Below, one piece after another: positions 1-5,709 of a stretch of DNA of 7,001 bases. Below the pieces are notes generated by a model. It worked only from the letters and a program-made list of their open reading frames with translations. It had not been told where the DNA came from and searched no databases. Location of the stretch: positions 1 through 7,001 of the forward strand of contig JACZIY010000735.1 of assembly GCA_014860845.1 (NCBI GenBank), given 5' to 3'. The first letter of the stretch is position 1. Every line of letters starts with the position of its first letter. This stretch comes from Anaerolineaceae bacterium (GTDB taxonomy: Bacteria; Chloroflexota; Anaerolineae; Anaerolineales; Anaerolineaceae). Made by a program: the position numbers and the translations under genes.

Positions 1-34
1 GGATTAATCCCTAAAGAAATTTAGAATTAGATTG

Positions 35-700
35 ATGACAGCGACCAACTTACCACTCTTTCCATTAAATACAGTGCTCTTTCCTGGGATGCCTTTGCAT
101 CTGCACATTTTTGAAAACCGCTATAAGTTAATGGTGAATCAATTAATGAATCAGGAGCCTGTTTTTGGAGTGGTTTTAATTAAACGCGGATTGGAATCGT
201 CGGGGCCGCTGGCTGAACCGCATCTGATCGGAACGACTGCCCGCATCCTCAAAGTTGATCCACTTAAGGATGGCTGTTTTAATTTAACTGTGATTGGAGA
301 GAAAAGGTTCAGAATCCGGTCGATCAGTGATGAGAATCCTTATCTGACTGCGACAACAGAGGATTATCCAATTGATTTTAAGCGCCCCCTGGATGTGTAC
401 CGCCGCATTCGCCATCTGCGCAACCAGGTGCAATTTTATTTACAAACTATCAACCGGCTCGATGATATGGTAATTGATCTTGATCAGATTCAGATGCCGG
501 ATGATCCATTTACATTGATATTTCTGGCTGCTTCCTTGTTGCAAATTCCCGCACATGAAAAACAACCGGCTCTTAATGCCGAATCAGCTTTGGAAATCTG
601 CCAAACAGTCGAACGCCTGTATCGCAGAGAAAATGCTGTACTGCGGAAATTGATCAATATTACCGCTGAGCAGGCTCAAGGATTTGCACTCTTAAATTAA
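35..700 (+). CDS. Stand-alone Lon substrate-binding (LON-N) domain protein, 221 aa
   Basis: The protein opens with LPLFPLNTVLFPGMPLHLHI followed by FENRY, the signature start of the Lon protease N-terminal substrate-binding domain. A second hallmark stretch, GTTARILKV then LTVIGEKRFRI (about residues 66-95), continues the beta-rich half. The helical part follows to the C terminus. Full Lon is roughly 800 residues with AAA+ and Ser-Lys protease domains; none of that is present here and the gene ends cleanly, so this is the short single-domain form known in many bacteria, whose role is poorly defined (presumed recognition of unfolded or damaged proteins). I start it at ATG 35; a TTG at 32 is in frame but has no better ribosome-binding site, and neither start has a clear one. 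It converges on the minus-strand operon, with 40 bp between the stop codons and no obvious terminator. Its promoter lies outside the window. It may be flanking DNA unrelated to the replication/partition genes. Confidence 0.88.
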   Translation: MTATNLPLFPLNTVLFPGMPLHLHIFENRYKLMVNQLMNQEPVFGVVLIKRGLESSGPLAEPHLIGTTARILKVDPLKDGCFNLTVIGEKRFRIRSISDENPYLTATTEDYPIDFKRPLDVYRRIRHLRNQVQFYLQTINRLDDMVIDLDQIQMPDDPFTLIFLAASLLQIPAHEKQPALNAESALEICQTVERLYRRENAVLRKLINITAEQAQGFALLN

Positions 701-740
701 TCTTTTGTCCTGAAATTTTAAGGTGACCGCATCAAGCGAG

Positions 741-1631
741 TTACAAATCGTAATCTTCGCTCTCGTCTTCGAATTCCGGTGAAAACCAGGTATCACTTTC
801 GTATATACCTCTAATTTCCTGGTCCTGAGGGGTGACTGGATCGTCCATTCTGACCTGTAAACGAATACCCGCCGTGCGGATGCCGTTCGGAGTCATGACT
901 CTGCGTACGGTGTAGCGAATAAAATAGCGTTTGACCAGTTCATTTTTTAAAACAGTCTTGAGAGTGCGCACACTGACACAGGCCTGTTCAGCCAACTCCC
1001 CCATCTCTGTTTCCAGGGTATCCCGCTTTTCTCCAGTGTATGGATTCCAGTAACAGACCTTTCGGGTCATCATGATGACAATCAAAGCAGAGTGACCAAG
1101 CAATGGTAACCATTTTTCCAAAAAGTACTTGGTTACATAGATGCCTTTATCGGGCTGAATGATATTGGCTCTTTCATTTCCATATGCTCGCTGCAGCATG
1201 ACCTTGCGTTTGCTGGTTACAGGCAGGTCTTCATCCAGATCAGAATTATCTTGATTGATTTTATTTTGTTTTTTCCGGGAGGGAGATGTTGGTATCATTT
1301 CATCTGACTGAATCTGCTTGGAAAGTGAAAAAGATTCTTTTTCATCACCTTCTGCAAATTGGTTTGAAACAATTACCTCCACTTCTACATCACGTTTATA
1401 TAGGCCAGATAATAATCGTGATATGCGAGAATTTAGACGGCTAGTGATAAATTTCTTATTAAAATCATTCATGACCGCAATTCTAAATTTATCAGGATTC
1501 CCATTGAATCCTAAAGGAACGATAGGGTCCACCCAGGTCTTGAAGTCAGCCCGGTTCATTTCGGGGCGCAATTGACCCAATACCATTTGCCAGGCTTCAT
1601 TGTGATCTGAACTACCTATTTTGGTTTCCAT
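741..1631 (-). CDS. DnaA domain-I / winged-helix fusion protein, candidate replication initiator, 296 aa
   Basis: Residues 12-90 match DnaA domain I: AWQMVLGQLRPEMNRADFKTW with the hallmark Trp33, then a beta strand (KFRIAVMND), NKKFITSRLNSRISRLL, and VEVEVIVSN. In DnaA this domain oligomerises and contacts the replicative helicase. Residues 92-160 are a polar, low-complexity linker. Residues 165-262 look like a winged helix: a helical segment EKWLPLLGHSALIVIMMTRK, a putative recognition helix VSVRTLKTVLKNE, then a basic wing YFIRYTVRRVMTPNGIRTAG. This layout recalls the N-terminal domain of RepA_N-type plasmid initiators. The tail (278-296) is acidic. There is no Walker A, Walker B or DnaA domain IV signature, so this is not DnaA. 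ATG 1631 has AAGGA six bases upstream, overlapping the stop codon of the small ORF before it, so it is probably translationally coupled. It is the last gene of the operon. An initiator role is inferred; a transcription regulator is the alternative. Confidence 0.8.
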   Translation of the reverse strand: METKIGSSDHNEAWQMVLGQLRPEMNRADFKTWVDPIVPLGFNGNPDKFRIAVMNDFNKKFITSRLNSRISRLLSGLYKRDVEVEVIVSNQFAEGDEKESFSLSKQIQSDEMIPTSPSRKKQNKINQDNSDLDEDLPVTSKRKVMLQRAYGNERANIIQPDKGIYVTKYFLEKWLPLLGHSALIVIMMTRKVCYWNPYTGEKRDTLETEMGELAEQACVSVRTLKTVLKNELVKRYFIRYTVRRVMTPNGIRTAGIRLQVRMDDPVTPQDQEIRGIYESDTWFSPEFEDESEDYDL

Positions 1632-1640
1632 CTTGAATCC

Positions 1641-1772
1641 TTAAGAATCCCTTCCACCTATTCGTATATCTATTCCAGCAAATGTCAAAGGATTGACGAA
1701 ATTCAATTGGATTAAATGAACTTCTCCTTCAAATTCAAGCAGTTTACACGCCTGGACACCTGCTATATTCAC
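1641..1772 (-). CDS. Candidate small protein, 43 aa, not recognised
   Basis: This short frame fills most of the gap between the RHH-type gene and the DnaA-N gene. It starts with GTG at 1770-1772, preceded by a perfect GGAGGT (1779-1784) with a six-base spacer. An in-frame TAG lies directly before the GTG, so this is the only sensible start. It ends with TAA at 1641-1643, only nine bases before the ATG of the DnaA-N gene, and that stop overlaps the next gene's AAGGA. This is the spacing expected of an operon gene. The product begins MNIAGVQACKLLEFEGEVHL and ends IGGRDS; it alternates hydrophobic and polar residues, suggesting beta structure, and has no signal peptide or membrane segment. I recognise no family. 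A leader peptide whose translation controls the downstream gene is the main alternative to a working protein. Confidence 0.5.
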   Translation of the reverse strand: MNIAGVQACKLLEFEGEVHLIQLNFVNPLTFAGIDIRIGGRDS

Positions 1773-1870
1773 CTACTTACCTCCATTTCTATTAATCTAC
1801 ACGAAAATTTGTTCATGAATTTTTGATAATTATTTCTTCCGTTAATTAAGTATATTTTTGGTAGAAAAAT
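1773..1870. other. AT-rich spacer within the minus-strand operon
   Basis: These 98 bases separate the RHH-type stop codon from the 43-aa ORF. They are AT-rich and include TTAATTAA (1842-1849) and a weak inverted repeat, AAAATT (1804-1809) against AATTTT (1818-1823). I see no convincing promoter on either strand and no GC-stem terminator, so read-through from the upstream genes is likely. Confidence 0.4.
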
Positions 1871-2200
1871 CTATTCAGCACTGATCAACATTTGAACCAG
1901 TTCTTCCAGATTGCGCGCTTTTTCGCCGGGTACGAGCTGTAAACGTGCACTACAAATTCGTGATATGATGCCAACCGTCTCCCCTAACGAGATTTTGCGG
2001 CCTAACATTTTCGCCAGACGGGTTTGCCATCTGGTAAGTTCAGCCATTTCCCCCTTCGAGAGGGTTAATCCAACTTTATGCCTGGGAACCAATGACGGCG
2101 GTCTCCCAGGTGGACGCGACTGCGGATCAGATGTGATCCTGCGAGCCTGATAGAGTTGGACCCAGGCATTACTGGATATGGAGTGGGAATCATGCTTCAT
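1871..2200 (-). CDS. Small ribbon-helix-helix-like DNA-binding protein, 109 aa
   Basis: The C-terminal two thirds fit a ribbon-helix-helix fold: a strand (HKVGLTLS, about residues 41-48), a first helix (GEMAELTRWQTRLAKML), then a second helix (SLGETVGIISRICSARL). The basic, proline-rich stretch RPPGRPP (29-35) resembles an AT-hook and could add minor-groove contacts. The N terminus is polar. Its ATG overlaps the 3' end of the ATPase gene by 11 bp (2190-2200), and its ribosome-binding site, GAGAGGT, lies inside that gene, so the two are translationally coupled and probably work together. A role as operon autoregulator or origin-binding cofactor is inferred from size, fold and position. The family is not firmly recognised, and a different small helical fold remains possible. 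Confidence 0.6.
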   Translation of the reverse strand: MKHDSHSISSNAWVQLYQARRITSDPQSRPPGRPPSLVPRHKVGLTLSKGEMAELTRWQTRLAKMLGRKISLGETVGIISRICSARLQLVPGEKARNLEELVQMLISAE

Positions 2201-3020
2201 ATGCTACTACCTCTCTTACGATATCGATTGTGATTGTGGAAACATCGGATTGCAGTACTAAATCAGTAGCCAAGGCACAATACCGAATGATTTCTCGCGG
2301 AACACCTTGTGAACGCTCGTACAACAATTCAAAAGCATCATCATCAATAAATGGTTCACTTCTGCCGGCGACATTTAACCGGAAGAGTACCATTTGCAAT
2401 GAACTGGATAAAGTTAATGGTGGTAATGCCAGGCGAACAAAAACGCGAGCGTTTACAGCTTTGTTTGTTTCGAAGAGACTGTTCATTTCACGCTGGCCAA
2501 ATGCCAGTATCTGTACCACTTTGGAATCATAATCAAAATTATAGAGCCGGTGCAAAACCTCAAGTGCTTCCGGCTCCATCATCTGGGCATCATCCAGTAT
2601 AATTACTACATTGCGGTTGCGGGTGTATTCATCAGCCATTAAACGTTCTAATGTATCCATTTGGCGTTGAAAACTTCGTTGTGTTGGAAGACCAAGTGAC
2701 AGGGATATTTGTCGGGCAGCATCCATACCTGATTTAAAGGAAGCCGTATGAATATAACTGATAACCACCGAATCTTCAGCCGCATACAAATCATAAATAC
2801 GCCGAGCCAATGAACTTTTACCCATACCCATGTCACCCGAGAAGAGAGCCAACCCCCGGCGCCGGGATACAACCCCCTGTGCCTGCCGGTAGACTGCCAG
2901 ATGTTCAGGTCCCAGGTATAAATAGCGTGGATCGGCGGACAATTTGAAAGGATCTTCTTTGAGACCTAACCGCTCCATTCTTGCAACTCGCCACTCTTCA
3001 TCGTTCAATGAGTTGAACAT
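2190..3020 (-). CDS. ExeA/GspA-like AAA+ ATPase, 276 aa
   Basis: The N terminus, GLKEDPFKLSADPRYLYLG (residues 19-37), is the typical opening of ExeA-type AAA+ ATPases. Walker A is GDMGMGKSS (62-70) and Walker B is VVIILDDAQ (138-146). A sensor-1-like strand follows (VVQILAFGQRE, 168-178), then candidate arginine-finger residues near NARVFVRL (190-197) and a sensor-2-like GVPREIIRYC (239-248). The protein stops there, without the peptidoglycan-binding C terminus of secretion ExeA. It is therefore more likely a cytoplasmic, DNA-linked ATPase, comparable in size to TniB/MuB-like proteins, but no transposase is nearby. I choose ATG 3018-3020 because GGAGGT (3025-3030) sits five bases before it; a TTG at 3032 in the same frame overlaps that site and is rejected. 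It heads the minus-strand operon, whose last gene encodes DnaA domain I without an ATPase. Confidence 0.88.
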   Translation of the reverse strand: MFNSLNDEEWRVARMERLGLKEDPFKLSADPRYLYLGPEHLAVYRQAQGVVSRRRGLALFSGDMGMGKSSLARRIYDLYAAEDSVVISYIHTASFKSGMDAARQISLSLGLPTQRSFQRQMDTLERLMADEYTRNRNVVIILDDAQMMEPEALEVLHRLYNFDYDSKVVQILAFGQREMNSLFETNKAVNARVFVRLALPPLTLSSSLQMVLFRLNVAGRSEPFIDDDAFELLYERSQGVPREIIRYCALATDLVLQSDVSTITIDIVREVVAYEA

Positions 3021-3024
3021 ATAG

Positions 3025-3030
3025 ACCTCC
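3025..3030 (-). promoter_or_regulatory. Shine-Dalgarno fixing the ATPase start
   Basis: Read on the minus strand, the sequence is GGAGGT followed by CTAT and ATG. This selects the ATG at 3020 over the in-frame TTG at 3032, which would be partly upstream of the ribosome-binding site. Confidence 0.85.
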
Positions 3031-3045
3031 AATTAACCTGCGCCT

Positions 3046-3074
3046 ATTATTGCATTAATTTTGGAAAAAATCAA
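3046..3074 (-). promoter_or_regulatory. Promoter of the minus-strand ATPase operon
   Basis: On the minus strand there is TTGATT (3069-3074), a 17-base spacer, and AATAAT (3046-3051) preceded by TGC, giving an extended -10 element. Predicted transcription starts near 3039, leaving a leader of about 20 bases with the Shine-Dalgarno at 3025-3030. Spacing and both elements fit a sigma-70-type promoter. Confidence 0.55.
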
Positions 3075-3124
3075 GAGAATTATCGTTATTTTACCCTAAA
3101 TACTAATTAATTAACGTAATTAAG

Positions 3125-3153
3125 TTGAAATTGACCTTAATATATGCTAATAT
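3125..3153 (+). promoter_or_regulatory. Promoter of the parA-parB operon
   Basis: TTGAAA (3125-3130) is followed after 17 bases by TAATAT (3148-3153), preceded by TGC as an extended -10. Transcription would begin near 3160, giving a leader of about 70 bases before the parA ATG. It mirrors the minus-strand promoter, which also has a TGC extension. TATACT at 3151-3156 overlaps it but has no well-spaced -35. Confidence 0.5.
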
Positions 3154-3230
3154 ACTTAAAATTGATGTAAATAAAGTAATTAAATGAATTCTGAAGAGAA
3201 TTACGCTAATTATATCCAGAAAGAGGGATT

Positions 3231-4067
3231 ATGGCAGTCATTATCACAATAGCAAATGAAAAAGGTGGCGTAGGGAAGACAACTACAGCCGTAAATCTTG
3301 CTGCGGGACTTTCCTTATATCTGGCAGATCAACCTGGGATCAATAACAGAGTCCTATTAATCGACATGGATCCACAGGGTCATGCTCTATTGGCCACAGC
3401 TTATGGAGAACATGACGCTCCCCCCCAGCAATCCCTGTCTGCCCTTCTGGTGGAATCCCCTCCTCCTTCTATTCAAAGATTGTTGCGTATCTCGGTACAT
3501 CATCCCAATCTGTATGTGGTGCCATCCAATCGGGCTGCCATGGTGGATGCCGCCCGGGTATTACCAACATTAATGGCAAATGAATCACGCCTTAATCAGG
3601 TTTTACGACAGGTCGGTAATCAGTTTGCTTTCATTATTATCGATACCCCACCCAATACCGGAGATCTGCTGGTGAATGCGCTGGTTGCTGCTGACCATAT
3701 TATCATTCCTGTTGAACCCAGCTACCTGGGTGTATCCGGATTGCGTGAGTTGCAGAATACCATAGAACAGGTGCGTTTGCACTTCAACCCAGAGATCAAT
3801 ATCCTGGGATATTTGCCTACCATATGCGAGGAACAACGCATTGAAGTCCGGGAGATTCTGGAACAATTGGAACAACGCTATCCTCATCAGCTTCTCGGAC
3901 CAATTCACAAGGCATCCGATCTGGCATATGCACATTCCAGCCATATGGATATTTTTACATACAAACCTCCTAGACAGCGTCAACCCGGTCAACTTGCTTC
4001 CAGTTCACGCGCCACCAAAGAATATGGCGATCTGGTCGAAACTGTATTTCAACGAACACTTACCTAA
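3231..4067 (+). CDS. parA: ParA-family partition ATPase, 278 aa
   Basis: This is a deviant Walker-type ATPase of the ParA/Soj/MinD superfamily. The deviant Walker A motif KGGVGKTT is at residues 11-18, with the signature lysine Lys11. Walker A' is DMDPQG (45-50) and Walker B is IIIDTPP (135-141). The segment HIIIPVEPSYLGVSGLREL (156-174) is the usual ParA core continuation. It begins at the ATPase fold, with no N-terminal HTH extension, so it resembles chromosomal Soj and small plasmid ParAs rather than P1/F-type ParA. It is expected to bind DNA non-specifically in the ATP state and to move ParB-bound DNA. AGAGG lies just upstream of the ATG. The parB gene follows 22 bp downstream and is presumably co-transcribed. 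The C terminus is basic and serine-rich (about 245-262). Confidence 0.93.
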   Translation: MAVIITIANEKGGVGKTTTAVNLAAGLSLYLADQPGINNRVLLIDMDPQGHALLATAYGEHDAPPQQSLSALLVESPPPSIQRLLRISVHHPNLYVVPSNRAAMVDAARVLPTLMANESRLNQVLRQVGNQFAFIIIDTPPNTGDLLVNALVAADHIIIPVEPSYLGVSGLRELQNTIEQVRLHFNPEINILGYLPTICEEQRIEVREILEQLEQRYPHQLLGPIHKASDLAYAHSSHMDIFTYKPPRQRQPGQLASSSRATKEYGDLVETVFQRTLT

Positions 4068-4078
4068 TCAATCATGGT

Positions 4079-4085
4079 AAGGAGG
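4079..4085 (+). promoter_or_regulatory. Strong Shine-Dalgarno of parB
   Basis: AAGGAGG occurs four bases before the ATG at 4090, within the 22-bp gap after parA. It is a full anti-16S match and suggests efficient parB translation from the parA-parB message. Confidence 0.8.
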
Positions 4086-4089
4086 AAAA

Positions 4090-5232
4090 ATGGTACCCAG
4101 TAAGAAAAAGAGATTTAACGCATTTGAAGATTTTCCGTCAACCGAAGAAAAACCGATTTCTAACCTGAAGTCAGTTCATAAATCCGAGAAGGTTACCCGC
4201 GATATTGAGCGTATTGAACGGTTAAAACCCAGCGAAATGATGCCTGATCGTTTCCAACCACGCCGTTTATTACCCATGCACATCCGTCAATCCTTTTACT
4301 CAGGAGAAATAGATTGTTATCAGGCCGCCACTGAATGGCTAAAATACGCCCAACATGATAGTGGAGTCAAAGCCGAGGTGGAACGTCTCCTGTCACTGGG
4401 TAACTCCTTTGATGAACACGGTCAGATAAAAGCGATTACAGGCTCCTGGGATAATGACCCCAATGGAAATTTTGTTTTCTTCATCGAAACCGGCGAACGT
4501 CGCTTCTGGGCAGCCTGTTTGCAGATCAGCGCTAATCATATTAATGAAGAACCACTTCTACGCGTGGAAGTGGTTGAAAATCCAACCCGGCAACGTCAGG
4601 TATTGGAGAACCGCCATGCGGAATCTCCGTCTGCCGTTGAACAGGCCTGTGAAGTAGCCGCATTAATCCTGGCAGAGTTAGCCATTTTGCCGGACAGCAA
4701 AGTGCCGGATGACTATGATTATTTTCGTTTGGCACGTGCTCAGCGGATGCCAGCAGGATTATGGGACCGCATTACCCCGATCATGCAATTAACCCGCCCC
4801 AGAATGGTGCAATTATTAAACATCCTGCAGTTACCCAGTAATTTACTCGAAATGGCAGACCGATTTCGCTTACCAGAACGTGTATTGAGGGAAATCCTCA
4901 GCCAACCACAGGTAAATTGGGATACATTAATCCATCAGAGCATTCAAAACAGCCTGACTTCGGAAGAAATCGCTGATCAGGCACTCAATGATAAATCCAC
5001 ATCAGAATACAAAAAAGAGAGCTCTCCACGCACCCCTTCAACACCACAGAAAAATGCCTATCGCACCCTACGGAAATTTACAAAAGTCTTTCGCAGCATT
5101 GATCATCTGGAACAATCCGAAATATTGGATTCACTCGCCGACGACCTGTTCGTAAACGGTCAGGCAGAAAATGCAGCTGAAATCCTATCGGAATTATTGA
5201 CATTAATTCAAGCCAGGTTAAAAAGAAGATAA
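4090..5232 (+). CDS. parB: ParB-family partition protein, 380 aa
   Basis: ParB motifs occur in the expected order. A basic N-terminal region (possible ParA contact) is followed by DRFQPRRLLP (53-62), which corresponds to the box I QPRR region. HGQIKAI (110-116) corresponds to the G-x-x-Q-P-I segment. GERRFWAACL (135-144) is the box II motif that binds CTP in ParB clamps, and ENRHAESPSAVEQACEVA (173-190) matches the N-x-x-R segment. A helix-turn-helix region follows (about 225-265: LTRPRMVQLLNILQLP then LLEMADRFRLPERVLREIL). A polar linker (295-322) leads to a helical C-terminal domain, probably for dimerisation. The box I to G-x-x-Q segment is about 50 residues, longer than usual by eye. It should load onto a specific site and spread as a sliding clamp; the best local site candidate is the palindrome just downstream. 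It is paired with parA and lacks its own promoter. Confidence 0.88.
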   Translation: MVPSKKKRFNAFEDFPSTEEKPISNLKSVHKSEKVTRDIERIERLKPSEMMPDRFQPRRLLPMHIRQSFYSGEIDCYQAATEWLKYAQHDSGVKAEVERLLSLGNSFDEHGQIKAITGSWDNDPNGNFVFFIETGERRFWAACLQISANHINEEPLLRVEVVENPTRQRQVLENRHAESPSAVEQACEVAALILAELAILPDSKVPDDYDYFRLARAQRMPAGLWDRITPIMQLTRPRMVQLLNILQLPSNLLEMADRFRLPERVLREILSQPQVNWDTLIHQSIQNSLTSEEIADQALNDKSTSEYKKESSPRTPSTPQKNAYRTLRKFTKVFRSIDHLEQSEILDSLADDLFVNGQAENAAEILSELLTLIQARLKRR

Positions 5233-5284
5233 TTTTTTCAGCGATTTCTTGATCAGAATTCCCTCTTCGCTGCTTGTTCAACCG
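5233..5284. other. Short spacer after parB
   Basis: The 52 bases between the parB stop and the 26-bp palindrome begin with a T-run just after the stop, but there is no upstream GC stem, so I do not call a terminator here. Confidence 0.3.
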
Positions 5285-5310
5285 TGATTCGTAACCGTGG
5301 TTACGAATCA
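5285..5310. repeat. Perfect 12-bp inverted repeat, candidate ParB site (parS-like), copy 1
   Basis: Arms TGATTCGTAACC (5285-5296) and GGTTACGAATCA (5299-5310) are exact reverse complements separated by GT. The almost absent loop and lack of a T-run argue for a dimer-binding DNA site rather than a terminator. It lies 52 bp after the parB stop codon. Its central 18 bases, ATTCGTAACCGTGGTTAC (5287-5304), recur exactly at 6846-6863. It does not match the chromosomal parS consensus TGTTTCACGTGAAACA. A ParB or recombinase binding site is inferred. Confidence 0.7.
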
Positions 5311-5314
5311 GATT

Positions 5315-5337
5315 AAACACAGTGGTGTTTTTATTTA
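5315..5337 (+). terminator. Possible intrinsic terminator of the parA-parB operon
   Basis: AAACAC (5315-5320) pairs with GTGTTT (5325-5330) around the loop AGTG, followed by the T-rich stretch TTATTTA. The stem is short and AT-rich, so termination may be weak. Its position about 80 bp after parB suits an operon end. Confidence 0.4.
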
Positions 5338-5547
5338 TACCAGTTCAAATGATGGCTCAAAATTTAACAAAAGTCACCCTAAAACTTTCCTTCACGAATA
5401 TCAATAATGTCTAACTCTGTATTAATTAATTATCTCGTAAAAATATAGTATTTTCCCGCAAAATTCATAAAGACTAAATCTCGATAAAATGTGAGACTTT
5501 GGGATATTTGAATAAATACACCTTTTATCACTTAAAACCTCTGAAAA
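5338..5547. other. AT-rich non-coding stretch, no gene seen
   Basis: I find no credible gene here. A 21-codon frame from the ATG at 5349 has no ribosome-binding site. TTAATTAA occurs at 5422-5429, and TATTTGAA at 5505-5512 recurs at 5554-5561. No CRISPR, tRNA or clear hairpin is visible. The stretch leads into the promoters of the second partition operon. Confidence 0.5.
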
Positions 5548-5576
5548 TTGACTTATTTGAACAAAGGGTATACACT
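5548..5576 (+). promoter_or_regulatory. Upstream promoter P1 of the second ParA operon
   Basis: TTGACT (5548-5553), a 17-base spacer and TACACT (5571-5576) form a plausible sigma-70 promoter. An AGGGT motif (5565-5569) sits just upstream of the -10, as in P2. Transcription would start near 5583, inside the operator repeats. Confidence 0.45.
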
Positions 5577-5660
5577 GTCCAGTTCACAGGGTATACCCTT
5601 AGGGTCGCCTCTTGACATTTGGACAAAATCAAGGGTACAATTAACAGGGTCACCCCTTAG
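5565..5660. repeat. AGGGT operator repeats spanning both promoters
   Basis: AGGGT occurs five times in direct orientation: 5565-5569, 5588-5592, 5601-5605, 5632-5636 and 5646-5650. Two are part of related 16-bp near-palindromes, CAGGGTATACCCTTAG (5587-5602) and CAGGGTCACCCCTTAG (5645-5660), which match at 13 of 16 positions; the first contains a perfect 12-bp palindrome (5588-5599). One repeat overlaps the -10 of P2 and another lies at its predicted start. Short repeated operators are typical of ribbon-helix-helix partition repressors, so the downstream RHH protein is the likely ligand. Confidence 0.65.
5612..5641 (+). promoter_or_regulatory. Downstream promoter P2 of the second ParA operon
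   Basis: A consensus TTGACA (5612-5617) is followed after 18 bases by TACAAT (5636-5641), a one-mismatch -10. The AGGGT at 5632-5636 overlaps the -10 by one base and the near-palindrome at 5645-5660 covers the predicted start, so bound repressor would block it. The leader to ATG 5710 is about 60 bases and holds AAAGGAG (5691-5697). Confidence 0.7.
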
Positions 5661-5709
5661 TGACTCGTTGTTACGGATTTCTTCATCATCAAAGGAGTTC
5701 ACCTCAAGC

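Larger units (their letters stand above)
3041..3220. other. AT-rich divergent intergenic region with short repeats
   Basis: By hand count only 41 of these 180 bases are G or C. The region lies between the divergent ATPase and parA genes and carries a promoter for each. Short repeats include AAGAGAATTA (3073-3082 and 3194-3203), GTAATTAA (3116-3123 and 3176-3183) and a TAATTAATTAA run (3104-3114). Such DNA could serve as operator, centromere or unwinding element. No DnaA box matching TTATNCACA was seen, and no regular iteron array is present, so an origin function is only a possibility. Confidence 0.4.

Noticed and set aside
1663..1688. TTGACA on the minus strand (1683-1688) as a promoter for the DnaA-N gene
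   Set aside because: No good -10 at proper spacing; TATACG is only 14 bases away and the motif lies within the 43-codon frame.
1804..1823. Terminator after the RHH-type gene
   Set aside because: The only inverted repeat is a six-base all-AT stem, too weak to call, and downstream genes appear to belong to the same operon.
3021..3032. TTG 3032 as start of the ATPase
   Set aside because: It overlaps the GGAGGT that properly positions ATG 3020.
3603..3992. 129-codon minus-strand frame inside parA
   Set aside because: Fully antisense to a gene with clear ParA motifs; composition and lack of a ribosome-binding site mark it as a shadow.
5078..5320. 80-codon minus-strand frame over the parB end and palindrome
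   Set aside because: Antisense to the ParB C terminus, no family resemblance, and it would run through the palindromic site.
5349..5414. 21-codon frame MMAQNLTKVTLKLS...
   Set aside because: No Shine-Dalgarno, no operon fit and very short.
5526..5532. TATCACT-like heptad of the omega repressor type upstream of P1
   Set aside because: Only a single copy; omega-type operators need arrays of heptads, while AGGGT is the motif actually repeated.
5548..5709. 54-residue N-terminal extension of the second ParA from TTG 5548
   Set aside because: It would translate both promoters and all operator repeats, its TTG coincides with the P1 -35, it has no ribosome-binding site, and ParA proteins normally begin at the MFIISLANQKGG segment.
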